From positions 1,674,001-1,738,000 of the forward strand of contig JAUFOR010000008.1 of the NCBI GenBank assembly GCA_040285745.1: DNA of 64,000 nt, given 5' to 3'. Shown here in pieces: positions 38,467 through 48,587 of this stretch (its first letter is position 1; every line of letters starts with the position of its first letter). The notes beneath the pieces were generated by a model. The model had not been told where the DNA came from, did no database searches, and saw nothing but the letters and a program-made list of their open reading frames with translations. The translations under genes were made by a program, and so were the position numbers. Source of the DNA: Barthelona sp. PCE (lineage: Eukaryota > Metamonada: BaSk clade).

Positions 38467-38930
38467 ACCAAATTTATTGATTGTAGTTGACATATAACTT
38501 TGCTCTGACTATCGACTGAGATCGTGAACGATGGCTTGCGAAGGTTCAACTCACTGACGCGATGCAGTATGTGATTGAGATCAGAGCTTGATCGAAGTTT
38601 GTAAGTTTTTTCACATAAAACTGTCTTTCTATTGTATTTTTCATGCTCAATGACCTGATTTATAGGTTTTATATATATTTTCTCCCATAATTTCCACTTG
38701 AAAAGATCATTGATTAGCGTTCGCTTTTGTGCTAGTAAATTAACTTTTTGTTTCTTTTTTTCCACACTATTAATGTTGTGTTTCGTTCTTTTAACCTGCC
38801 TTTTCTTTAAAGTTCGTAAATGGAAAAACGATTCAGCAGTATTGAAACAACCTGCTTTCAGATCTGACGGCTTAGTTCTCTTACGAAGTTTCTGAGCCCT
38901 TACAGATGCTTGTGCATCTATTAGATTCAT
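38463..38930 (-). CDS. Small basic protein, unknown
   Basis: The start is set at ATG 38930 (155 residues); the frame reaches further to 39059, but that part is hydrophobic and unlike the rest. The protein is strongly basic with Lys/Arg runs (LRKRTKP, TLKKRQVKRTKH, EKKKQK), which suggests a nuclear or nucleolar location or RNA binding. I do not recognise a domain. Its stop shares bases with the LIN9 stop. Confidence 0.55.
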   Translation of the reverse strand: MNLIDAQASVRAQKLRKRTKPSDLKAGCFNTAESFFHLRTLKKRQVKRTKHNINSVEKKKQKVNLLAQKRTLINDLFKWKLWEKIYIKPINQVIEHEKYNRKTVLCEKTYKLRSSSDLNHILHRVSELNLRKPSFTISVDSQSKVICQLQSINLV

Positions 38931-39059
38931 TATGGAATCGCAGCAGGATAATGGAACACGAATTGAAAGAAGAAAATGGAAACAAACCGGAATTTCATAT
39001 TTTAAGTATGTGATGCTGTAAACCTTGCTTCCAGTACATTTTAAGCCGTACATACGCAA

Positions 39060-39262
39060 TTAAAAGTGAAACAAGTTACATACGTAATTTTAACCAATTT
39101 CATGTTTTCTTACCACAAAAGGGTGTGCTCTGAGACACTCAATCATATTGAATGGGGCTTTTTTGAAGTCGGGGGGAAATTTTTAGAAGCTTTTTTTTCT
39201 TTTGAATCTGCTCATGAATCTTCTTTTTTTACCTTAAACAAGGTGTTTGAATATTAATCATA
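39060..39262. other. Intergenic region
   Basis: The region upstream of the dehydrogenase contains T-rich runs, including TCTTTTTTTACC at ~39226-39233, a motif also seen before the oxidoreductase at 58720. No gene is evident. Confidence 0.4.
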
Positions 39263-40345
39263 ATGCGTATACTAGTTTGTATGATGAGTGCACGTGGAAA
39301 CGTGAACACTATCATTGATTACGTCTTCCCCATGACCGAACATGAGATCCACATATGTTTGGATGGCACAGAGTTTGCCGAACAAGCTCAAGCCGGTGGG
39401 TATGAAGTCTTTATTGTGGATTATTTCACTGTTTCAGATGATCAATTAAGAATGGCCCTTGAAGCCAATACAGACTCTATTAAATTGGTTCAGACTCAGA
39501 TCTGCGGCACTGGAGGCCACCCACGCGTAGTGAAGGAAGTTGCTCCACATTGTATCTACGCTAACAATCACAGTAATGCCACAAACGTAGCCTACAATGG
39601 CATTTCCATGTTATTTGCATTGGCAGCACGCACAGTATTCAGCGACCGATCAGTCAAAACCGGAAAATGGCAGCGAGGTCTGTACGACTTCCCATCATAT
39701 GATCTGCGAGGCAAGACAATCGGATTTCTGGGTCTTGGCAACATAGCCTCAGAAGCATCTAAGTTGCTTTCAGGGTTACGCCATCACGGCGGTAAGTTCA
39801 TTGGGTATCGCAGAACCAATAAGCCATGTGATTTCGTTGATGAAGTATACACTGATATGGATTCGTTTGCTAGTGCTAGTGACGTTGTGTTCTGCACTCT
39901 CCCTTCGACAAACGCAACTCGAGGGCTTGTCGGGCACGAATTCATCAGGAAACTGGGTTCAGGTCTGCTTGTTAACGTGGGTAGAGCAGATGTTGTTGAT
40001 GAGAAAAGTGTTTTTGAACACCTGGTTTCGAAGAGTTTATTAGGTTTTGCCACCGACGTCTTCTGGGATGAGGGCTCACATGAGACCAAGACACTCATAT
40101 CTGCTGAAGATATGGGACTAAAGTTACGACCACACTTCAAACAGTTCATTCAGCAGCAACACACAGGAGCAACTGGCATATTTCCATTCAATTATGACTT
40201 TAGGATCAATAATGTTGTCAGCTCACCACATAGAGCTGATGTCGTTGGTATTGACTCACTAAATGACTTTGTCGTGTTAGAAAACAATATCGAAGCATTA
40301 CAAGAGGGTAAAGAAGTGATGTATCGTGTATACGGTGAGTATTAG
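39263..40345 (+). CDS. D-isomer-specific 2-hydroxyacid dehydrogenase
   Basis: 360 residues of the formate/glycerate dehydrogenase family. The Rossmann fold is marked by GKTIGFLGLGNIA (~150-162), the catalytic Arg by VNVGRADVVDE (~243) and the catalytic His by SSPHRAD (~320). The family interconverts D-2-hydroxyacids and 2-ketoacids with NAD(P)H; members include D-lactate dehydrogenase, 3-phosphoglycerate dehydrogenase and hydroxypyruvate reductase. The substrate cannot be fixed. An insertion before the His motif (HFKQFIQQQHTG) is unusual. AATAAA lies ~20 bases past the stop. Confidence 0.9.
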   Translation: MRILVCMMSARGNVNTIIDYVFPMTEHEIHICLDGTEFAEQAQAGGYEVFIVDYFTVSDDQLRMALEANTDSIKLVQTQICGTGGHPRVVKEVAPHCIYANNHSNATNVAYNGISMLFALAARTVFSDRSVKTGKWQRGLYDFPSYDLRGKTIGFLGLGNIASEASKLLSGLRHHGGKFIGYRRTNKPCDFVDEVYTDMDSFASASDVVFCTLPSTNATRGLVGHEFIRKLGSGLLVNVGRADVVDEKSVFEHLVSKSLLGFATDVFWDEGSHETKTLISAEDMGLKLRPHFKQFIQQQHTGATGIFPFNYDFRINNVVSSPHRADVVGIDSLNDFVVLENNIEALQEGKEVMYRVYGEY

Positions 40346-41920
40346 TGGTATAGTGATTTTAATAAACATATTGATAAAATTTGCATGCAAAAGAGTAAAA
40401 ACAGCTTATTTTCTTGGCTATTCACTTTGTTCCCAATAAATTCGAATATAATTATTTGATTGTTTACTTCAAAAAAGTCTAGAAACAAAAAAAAGTGTAA
40501 ATCATCAGGTTGTCGATTTTATGTATATTTAATGCTTTACTCTGGATATATCTAATGCTTTCTATGTGAATTTGGTATTTATTTTCACTAATTAATTAGG
40601 AAGCAATCAAAAATTTTTAATTTTTTCTTCATGTGTTTTGTTTATTTCACTTTTCCTTAAAGAAATTGGGATGTTCTGATACTAAAATGTTCGGTAATTA
40701 ATTTTCTTGGAATTTTTTTTTGCAGGCAATTAATTTGCAGCATAATTGTCTATATTTTTGAATAGTAATGGACGGAAGAACTTATGATATGCATATAAAG
40801 TAAAGTATAGAGGATTTTATGTGGTTACATTCGGATTTTTTTTCATATATTGGGGTTATAAGTATATTTCGTGCAAATTCTAACTCTAATACTTATTTAA
40901 CCTATGAATTAGCCATTCAGTATTGAAATATGTTGAATTGGATATAATATGTAGTTGATTTTTTGTAGTTGATAAGCAGACGTTAACTCTTCATTTTTGA
41001 AAGAAATGGCGGCTATTCCTAATTACTTGGTGTTTTAGATTCGGGCACGCTTGTGAATAACACGCTATTTCGTAGGAGTAAATCTACTGAGGAGTAGACA
41101 CGCGGTCTTCCCTCTTGTACTCTGTGAGTACTTACATCATTTCTTTCTCCCCTTTTTTTTTAAAAAAAGGGGGCTCTAGAACAATTCTCAGTGCAAGCAC
41201 AGCACTCGAGGGAGCTCGCAACTCCCGTACAAGTGTCTAACTCCGAAGTAAATTTACAACCTCCTACGATCAACAATGAAGAATTTTCAGAACTTCAATC
41301 ACGATTGAAAAACTTATTTATTACTGTTGTTTGCAAATGTATCCGCTATTGAACATGCGAAACCAGTATAAATCATATGTTGTTTTAAATGTAAGTGGAA
41401 AAAGTTACAAAACAACACAGTAAGCATGAAGAAGTTGGTGAGTTAGAATTTAGTTTTAAATCCTTTGTGTCATTGAGCCTTCTACATACCATTAAATATA
41501 GTTTACAGTTCTGAAAAGATTAAACAATTTGTTATCCATTGTATTCGAGACAAAAGTATATGTAACTACTTGAGATATTGAAAAATCAGCAAAAATCAGC
41601 AAAAGAGTCACTGAAATCAATGAATTATTCAAAGTAAATGAACCATTCAAATAATGCAGGGTCGGGCAGTTTCACATTTTTCAAACAAGGGAGACACGCC
41701 CGCCGCACACCTGGAAGTATGGGCGCGATTAAACATGTACCCTACTAAGTTACATGTGGGATGAGAATAAAGGAAAATCTTTGCATATGTGTGATTTATC
41801 GCTTCTTGAGTACTACAAACCCAAGTTCTTACTGGTCGTAGAGCCTTTTCAGATGTGTGGCAATGGTGGTTTGAAGAAGTAGTTATATCCACATAATTGT
41901 TTTCTTTCACTAAAACACAC
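40346..41920. other. Longest gene-free region
   Basis: About 1575 AT-rich bases before PPDK with no credible coding frame. A fold-back sequence at 41070-41269 is listed separately. A small GC-rich patch lies around 41660-41720 (gacacgcccgccgcacacc) and could be an RNA gene, but no tRNA boxes or known RNA motif were seen. The PPDK start is preceded by T-rich sequence. Confidence 0.5.
41070..41269. repeat. Imperfect ~200-bp fold-back (inverted repeat)
   Basis: TCGTAGGAG (41070-41078) pairs with CTCCTACGA (41261-41269). TAAATCTACTGAGGAGTAGACAC pairs, with a few bulges, to GTGTCTAACTCCGAAGTAAATTTA just inside. CTTGTAC (41114-41120) pairs with GTACAAG (41227-41233). The centre is CCCC, nine T, seven A, GGGGG. 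It could be a structured RNA, a MITE-like element or a remnant of an inverted duplication; I see no target duplication. Confidence 0.6.
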
Positions 41921-44657
41921 ATGAACTATCGTCACTGTATGTACCATTTGACTATTCAAACTTATGTAGACACAGTAATACTGACTTTTAGGTTACAACT
42001 TTGCTACTTCCAACGATCTTCTTGAGCTGCCCGTAAAGCAGATCAAGGATGAGATTGGTGGCAAGGGTTTCGGTCTTTGTTTACTCACATCCAAGCTTGG
42101 TATCCCCACACCTTCCGGTTACGTCCTTTCTATGCGTCTCTGTGAGGAGTACAAGAAGAACGGCTTCAAGTACCCTGAGGGTCTCAAGGAGGAGATGCTT
42201 GTTGAGCTCGAGAAGCTCGAGAAGCAGACTGGTCAGAAGATTGCTCCCGCTAACGCTGATGAGCCCATCCTTCTTCTTTCTGCTCGTTCAGGTTCTTCTA
42301 TCTCCATGCCTGGTATGATGGATACCATCCTTAACCTTAACCTCACTGATGAGAGCGTTGAGATTCTTGCTGCTCAGTCCAACCGTCGTTTCGCATTGGA
42401 TTGTTACAGAAGACTCATCCACATGTTTGGTTCCACCGTCTACGGTCTTGAGCACCTCGAGTTCATCCACGTTCTCGATGCCCTTAAGAAGTCTAACGGC
42501 ATCGTCAACGATGTTGATCTCACTGAAGCTCACCTTGAGGAGCTCATTGCTACCTACAAGCAGATCATCCTTGAGAAGGTCGGCAAGCCCTTCCCCCAGG
42601 ATCCTTATCAGCAGATCTTCGAGGCTACCGAGGCTGTTTGGAGATCCTTCTACGGTGAGTCTGCCATTACCTACCGTGTCATGAACAAGATTCCTCACAA
42701 TATTGGTACCGCCGTCAACATCCAGAAGATGGCTTTCGGTAACATCAACAACGATTCCGGAACTGGTGTCGCTTTCACTCGTGATCCCGCTGATGGTACC
42801 AAGATTTACTACGGTGAATACCTCATCAACGCCCAGGGTGAAGATGTCGTCTCCGGTGCCCGTACCCCCAACAAGATCGCCGCTCTCAAGGAGCAGATGC
42901 CTGAGGTCTACCAGCAATTGACTGATACCTTCGACAAGCTCGAGGCTCACTTCAAGGATGTCTGTGATATCGAGTTCACCATCGAGAACAAGAAGCTCTA
43001 CCTTCTTCAGACCCGTATTGGTAAGCGTACCGCCGCTGCTGCCATCAAGATTGCTTGCGATTTCGTCCGTGAGGGTGTCATTACCCCCGAGGATGCTGTC
43101 CTTCGTATCTCCCCCGATCAGATCGAGCAACTCCTCCTTCCTCAGCTCTGCCCTGAAGCTAAGAAGAATGCTGAGATCGTTACCTCTGGCCTCAACGCCT
43201 CCCCTGGTGCTGGTGTCGGTCAAGCCGTCTTCACCTCTCAGCGTGCTGTCGAGCTTAAGGAGCAAGGTGTCAAGACCATCCTTATCCGTCTCGAAACCTC
43301 CCCTGAGGATATCAAGGGTATGGGTGCTTCCGAGGCTATCGTCACCGCTCGTGGTGGTCGTACCTCCCACGCTGCCGTTGTTGCCCGTGGTATGGGTAAG
43401 CCTTGTGTTTCTGGTTGTGAAGGCCTCATCATTAATGAAGAGGAGAAGTACTTCGAGAACCCCGAAGGTGTTCGTGTCAACGAAGGTGATGTCATCTCCG
43501 TCGATGGTACCGATGGTAACGTCTTCACTACCGCTGTCAAGACCGTTCCTCCCAAGATGGACGGTGACTTCGCCCAGATGATGGAGTGGATCAAGGAGAA
43601 CGCCACTGAGGTTGAGCTCCGTATGAACGCCGAGACTGAGCGTGATATCAGAAAGGGTATCGAGCTCTACAACCCCATTGGTATTGGTCTCCTCCGTACC
43701 GAGCATCAGTTCCTTACTCAACTCGATGTTATCCGTGCTTTCATTCTCGCCGAAACCGAGGAAGAGCGCAAGCTTGCTTGTGATGATCTTCTCGATGTTC
43801 AGATTGCTGATTTCACTGAGATCTTCCGTATCATGGGTGAGGATGGTGTCAAGCGTGCCTGTAACGTTCGTCTCATCGATCCTCCTCTTCATGAGTTCCT
43901 TCCCCACACTGAGGAAGAGAAGAAGCACACTGCTGAGGTCCTTGGTAAGACCTACGAGCAAGTCGAGGCCACATGTGTCCGTATGGAGGAAGTTAACCCT
44001 ATGATGGGTTTCCGTGGTTGTCGTATTTCATGCGTCTTCCCTGAGATGGCTGAGCTTCAGGCCCGTGCCATTATCACCGCCGCTATCACTGTTGCTAAGG
44101 AGGGTCTCCCTGTCAAGCCAGAGATCATGATCCCCTTCGTTATGTTCGTTTCCGAGTTCGAGCGTCTTTCTAAGATTATTCGTTCTGTTGCTGATGAGCT
44201 TATTGCTGAGTCCGGTATCGAGCTTAAGTATCAGGTTGGTGCTATGTTCGAGGTTGTCCGTTGCGCCCTTATCACTGAAAAGTTGGTCAAGGCCGGTTGC
44301 GAATATTTCTCACTTGGTACTAACGATTTGACTCAATCTACCATGCTTCTTTCTCGTGATGATTATTCCAAGTTCTTCGGTCTCTACCAGGAGAAGGAGT
44401 TCATTGAGTTCGATCCCTTCCAAGATTTGGATATTGAGGGTGTTGGTGAAATCATCAAGATTGGTGCTCGCGGTGCTCGTAAGGTTGATCCTAACATCAA
44501 GATTGGTGGCTGTGGTGAACAATTCGGTCGTCTCGGTGCTTGTAGATTCGCCGCAAAGATCGGTATGAGATACTCATCCGTTTCTCCCATGCGTATTCCT
44601 GCTACCCTTACTGCTATCGCTCACGCCTCAATTGAGAAGAAGCGCGGCCAGCTCTAA
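41921..44657 (+). CDS. PPDK: Pyruvate, phosphate dikinase (spliced)
   Basis: Two exons (41921-41936 and 41992-44657) give 893 residues, the family's usual length. Without splicing, the first ATG in frame would be inside the gene, after the GGKG start of the nucleotide-binding domain. Key parts: ATP-grasp N-terminus with GGKG and SARSGSSISMPGMMDTILNL, swivelling domain with the phospho-His GGRTSHAAVVARG, and TIM barrel with GTNDLTQSTMLLSRDD and the GGCGEQFG catalytic Cys. It interconverts PEP, AMP and PPi with pyruvate, ATP and Pi; glycolytic PEP-to-pyruvate use is usual in anaerobic protists. Strong codon bias implies high expression, and AATAAA begins three bases after the stop. Confidence 0.97.
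41937..41991 (+). other. Spliceosomal intron (55 nt) in PPDK
   Basis: A phase 1 intron starting GTATGTACC and ending ACTGACTTTTAG. Exon 1 is only 16 bases (ATG to T). Its removal supplies a start codon and the N-terminus leading into the dikinase domain. An in-frame TGA inside the intron prevents reading through. Confidence 0.93.
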
Positions 44658-44905
44658 ACAATAAATGACATGTTTTGACGTGCCACCGAACAATTTACAA
44701 CGTTACGTTTAGCTCCAAAAAACTCATTCATGTGGGCTCGTGCAACAGGCGTTCGTCCAGGATGGCAGTGAAGTAAAAGCTTCTAAACTTGTTCACTCGC
44801 AGCTTTGATCAAAAACAATACAAACTACATTTGCAACAATAGTGTCGAGTGGTGGTGTTCAATAATGCAAATATTTCTTCATTACTAAAGCTTGGAACGT
44901 GGTGG

Positions 44906-44911
44906 TTTACT
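44906..44911 (-). promoter_or_regulatory. AGTAAA overlapping stop codon
   Basis: The AG of the TAG stop starts AGTAAA on the minus strand. A poly(A) role is inferred. Confidence 0.45.
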
Positions 44912-46154
44912 AAAACTGTGCAGCAAAAGCTTTTTGATCATTGGTTAGTGTAAGAACATTAATGTTAAGGGCACGTGTCATAATCTTCAAAACATAGACA
45001 ACGAAATGTACAAGCATGAATAAATTGAACACTACAAGGCCAACTAGGAAAGCAAAAGTATGTTTAGCAACTGAAAAACCGAAAGCTTGAAGAGCAATAA
45101 AAATAAAATATGCAATAAAGTTAAAATAGTGCAAAAGAGAAGCACGAGGGATATACTGGCCAGAAACGCGACAGACAATCATATCGCAAATAGCGAGCGA
45201 AACAGGGATTGCCATAGCTAAGCAAAATAGAGCAGTATTCTCGTAAATATTACCGTTTTCAAAGATGTTATGTTGAATAATGACAAAAATAGAGCCAAAA
45301 AGAGGAAACGAAACTGTTTGAAAGATGGAAGGAAATGCACTCCAGAAGGTTGTGTAGGTATTAAAAGAAATTGCAGTTTTGTAGTATTTGTATACATTAA
45401 CTATGCTAACAACACTAGTTAACAAGGATCCAACAGCGAGGAAGTATATGAGTATATCTACCAGCTTGTATCCAAAGACCGTATTATAAAAGAAATCAAC
45501 TCCAGCTATACCGCTGTATATTTCAATGATTGAAACTAACAGCAATCCTTCTGTTGGACCGTTGATAAAACCAAGATAGAGGGAATGCGTGTGGTACTCC
45601 TCCCAGTTACATACAGCAAATGAAACAACAGTTGTGAACATAATAACAATTATTTGAACGGGTGGTGCTCCTAAAGCTAGTGCAACTCCGACCATTACAA
45701 AGTTGCATGATAGGGCATCCATTGAGTGGTCCATGCACTGGCCTGCAGGGCTGCCAAGACTGGTCACCTTCATTGCTCGTTTATCGTCTTCTGTGAGAAG
45801 GTTCCAATCCTTTGGCTTACGACGTGCCTGACGCCCATCCAAATTATCAAGAAGTTGATACATAAAAACACAGATGCCTCCGACAATGGACATCCATGAG
45901 GGGGCAGGGAGAGATCTGTATGATGGATCTTGTACTGCAACTAAGCATGGGTAAACAATAGCGCACAGAAATCCAATAAACGTAAGCATATTGGGTGCCA
46001 CGCTGCGGGGGACGAGTTTAATGGCCCAGTTCCAGAACGGCTGCATGATGTACTTTGATATTGGACTCTTATCAATGCAGGAGTATTTGTACTCTGATTT
46101 GAGGAAGTCTATACCGTCCTCGGAGAGATACTCTGATGTGAAGCCCCTCAGCAT
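44910..46154 (-). CDS. CDP-alcohol phosphotransferase (EPT/CPT type)
   Basis: 414 residues from the ATG at 46154 (the 35 upstream codons are a hydrophobic T-rich run and were left out). About nine transmembrane helices. The CDP-OH-P motif is D-G-R-Q-A-R ... G-QCM-D-HSM-D, but with ~26 residues between AR and the next G instead of eight, an insertion of about 18 residues (KDWNLLTEDDKRAM region). Enzymes of this class transfer phosphoethanolamine or phosphocholine from CDP-alcohol to diacylglycerol in ER or Golgi. All metal-binding Asp residues remain, so it is probably active. AGTAAA overlaps the TAG stop (44906-44911). Confidence 0.88.
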   Translation of the reverse strand: MLRGFTSEYLSEDGIDFLKSEYKYSCIDKSPISKYIMQPFWNWAIKLVPRSVAPNMLTFIGFLCAIVYPCLVAVQDPSYRSLPAPSWMSIVGGICVFMYQLLDNLDGRQARRKPKDWNLLTEDDKRAMKVTSLGSPAGQCMDHSMDALSCNFVMVGVALALGAPPVQIIVIMFTTVVSFAVCNWEEYHTHSLYLGFINGPTEGLLLVSIIEIYSGIAGVDFFYNTVFGYKLVDILIYFLAVGSLLTSVVSIVNVYKYYKTAISFNTYTTFWSAFPSIFQTVSFPLFGSIFVIIQHNIFENGNIYENTALFCLAMAIPVSLAICDMIVCRVSGQYIPRASLLHYFNFIAYFIFIALQAFGFSVAKHTFAFLVGLVVFNLFMLVHFVVYVLKIMTRALNINVLTLTNDQKAFAAQF

Positions 46155-46470
46155 AATTAACAAAGAAATAAAAGGGGAAAGAAAAGAACAAAAACTGAAA
46201 AGCAGGTTCACGTGGCATTTTTTCCATTGTAGTTTCTTCTCAGGTCTAATTCCTTTCATTTACTTCATTTTGCGATGTATATTTTCGCTACGCGTTGATG
46301 ACTCACACCAATTAGTGTTTTAATTGATACGTTTTGAGATTAATCACTTCCGAACACGGTCTTTATCTGCACAACTGTGCCATAACCGCCTTTTCTAAAC
46401 ATAATATTAGCATAAAGTACTGTTTTACACCTTATTATCCTTTTACCAACATTTTTTTTTCTTATTTTAC
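46155..46470. other. Divergent intergenic region
   Basis: ~316 bases between the phosphotransferase and the 650-residue gene, T-rich near both starts, with an ATAACCGCC (Myb-site-like) at about 46382-46390. No RNA gene seen. Confidence 0.35.
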
Positions 46471-48423
46471 ATGCCCAGACGATTGCATCGTGAAGTTATA
46501 GCGTCAGGGTTACTGGCAGGGCAGTTTGTTGATTTCTATCATGACTTTTTTTATTGTGCTAAAGCAGAACCGCAGAGTGCTGTATTTGGCCCAGGGATAC
46601 GGGACACTCCTAAATTCTACATCATTCCTGAAGCGTGTGTTAAGTGGGATATATCCAAAGCTGCATTGGTTGCTCCAGTGCATAGTGCCGAATTAAATGA
46701 TAGCGCATATCTGTGTTTAACCCATATTACCAAGAATAACAAAGAGAAAAGCTTTACATTTGTCCATAAAGAGTCAGGAGAAGTTAGGAAACCAGCTTAT
46801 GATATTTTGAAGGATAACGTTGAATACGGATTCGTATCAATTAATAGCGCCATCGTCCAGAGGTACTCAAGATCAGAGGAGGAGGCTGCAGCAGAGATGA
46901 TAGTTTGGGATGATCATGGAATCGAAAGATCACGTGAAGAGCTTCCGTTTGTTCATAAAAAGGGACAAATTCATATTCGTGGAGATTCTGTTGTTTTTAG
47001 AGATAAACTTACATCCGTCATGTGGATGGACATGAGTACAAAGTCTTTTTCAGAATCATATTTCGGAAGTTTCATTGATGTTATAAATTTGGCAAATGCT
47101 TTTGTGATTGCAACATCCAAAACGCTACTTTTCGTCGTGGAAAACAAAGTGTTTGACTTTGGAGAACTGTTAAATATTGGTAGACCGGATGTACAGGGAA
47201 TATACATAGAGACTCTCGAGTTGAATCAGTATAGTGCCACCGGAATCATCTGGCTGATGACTAAGTTCGGTAATATGCGTGCTGAATATGAAGAGGGATC
47301 AATAGTGTCAATTCATAGAGGTGCAGGTCCTGAGGATATATATGCAAAGCGAAGATATGTGTTGGATCCAGATATTCCGTTCAGTTGCCCGTTTGAATGT
47401 TTTTCAATAGACGAACGGGGCCGTCACAGCTTGAGGGCTGTTCGTGGTGAGGATGTATCCCTTTTTGTACCCACAAAGAATATGTTTAGTGCTGGTCATC
47501 ATGTTTTTTTTGATCTTAAAGGTGAATACGGTTATCCAAGGCGGAGTTTGTTACTTTCCCTGAACATGCGAGACTGCATCGTGCGTGCCCAGTCGATATT
47601 TGAAGCAAGAGTGGAAAATGTGACTGACAGTGATGTTATTGTTAGTCAGCATAACTCTACATATATTCATTGCATCCAGTCAGACGGGACTCTAACGAAG
47701 CGGGTAAGGATCAAGGGTTGTTATTCGGGCCGGTCTCATAAAGGTGAGTTAATTTGTGTTGACAGGGAAGAATGGGATTTTTCTTCGCCATTAAAAATGT
47801 ACGTAGATGGAGAGGAATTTTCTTTTCCAACCGAAATGATGTTTTTAATCAGCAATCCCAAGGTCCTGTATTCATCGGATTCACAGAAGATATTCGGGAA
47901 TTCAGTGATAGATTATATTATTCAGGAAAATTGTTTTAAAAAAGCGAAATTGGTCGCAAACGAGCGATTCTGGCCCATTATGTCAAAGACAGAAGACGAA
48001 AACGGCGATGTTGTATTCTTTTGTTGCGACAATTTAGCAAAAAAGTGGTTTGTGGCTGATACTGGAGGATGGCATATCCCTGCCCGTGAAGACTGGGGCA
48101 GACCAATTATGTGGCTCGATGAAAAGCATGTTTTATTCAGAGGAGGTGTTGTTGAATTCGATGGACATTTGATATATAGAGTAGTTGTTTTGTTTGAACA
48201 ATGGTTTCCACAGTACATTTTAAAGGAAAACGTGAGTGCGCAGGAAAATGGTGTGTGGATGGTGTATGGCTTTGAAGTAGATCGATTTTTATGTTGGACG
48301 ATTAATGTTGAACATGCTTCTTATGTTTATAGTGAGACGCTTCTCATTGATTTTTTGTCTCATGCGCGCTTTGGGACACTCGATGGAAATGATTGGAACA
48401 AGCGTGATCTCAGTTTGAGATAA
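46471..48423 (+). CDS. Hypothetical 650-residue protein
   Basis: I do not recognise this protein. Alternating hydrophobic and aromatic strands with frequent Gly/Asp turns (for example TKNNKEKSFTFVHKESGEV, DIINLANAF-like and GVVEFDGHLIYRVVV) suggest a mostly beta fold such as a diverged beta-propeller. There is no signal peptide or transmembrane helix. It lies 165 bases upstream of the AlbA_2-STAND gene on the same strand, which could be coincidence or a functional link. Start ATG follows a T-rich tract. Confidence 0.75.
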   Translation: MPRRLHREVIASGLLAGQFVDFYHDFFYCAKAEPQSAVFGPGIRDTPKFYIIPEACVKWDISKAALVAPVHSAELNDSAYLCLTHITKNNKEKSFTFVHKESGEVRKPAYDILKDNVEYGFVSINSAIVQRYSRSEEEAAAEMIVWDDHGIERSREELPFVHKKGQIHIRGDSVVFRDKLTSVMWMDMSTKSFSESYFGSFIDVINLANAFVIATSKTLLFVVENKVFDFGELLNIGRPDVQGIYIETLELNQYSATGIIWLMTKFGNMRAEYEEGSIVSIHRGAGPEDIYAKRRYVLDPDIPFSCPFECFSIDERGRHSLRAVRGEDVSLFVPTKNMFSAGHHVFFDLKGEYGYPRRSLLLSLNMRDCIVRAQSIFEARVENVTDSDVIVSQHNSTYIHCIQSDGTLTKRVRIKGCYSGRSHKGELICVDREEWDFSSPLKMYVDGEEFSFPTEMMFLISNPKVLYSSDSQKIFGNSVIDYIIQENCFKKAKLVANERFWPIMSKTEDENGDVVFFCCDNLAKKWFVADTGGWHIPAREDWGRPIMWLDEKHVLFRGGVVEFDGHLIYRVVVLFEQWFPQYILKENVSAQENGVWMVYGFEVDRFLCWTINVEHASYVYSETLLIDFLSHARFGTLDGNDWNKRDLSLR

Positions 48424-48587
48424 CCCTGATTTTTTGTTTTGTGGTTGTTTCTTCACACAATTTGTAAATATTGAGAGAATTCCCGTGTAGAAGCCACGAA
48501 ACCTGAATAATACTCCGATACACCCAATATGATCTTGTTTTTTTTTTTTTCACATCGTATTTCTTTAATTCAAATTGTTCTTGTACA

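Noticed and set aside
41647-41922. 91-codon minus-strand frame
   Set aside because: Overlaps the PPDK first exon region and has no recognisable feature.
42288-43961. 557-codon minus-strand frame inside PPDK
   Set aside because: It is a mirror of the strongly biased PPDK codons (GTC/GAG/CTC rich). Its product is low-complexity Leu/Asp/Gly/Thr with no motifs, whereas the plus strand is a full dikinase.
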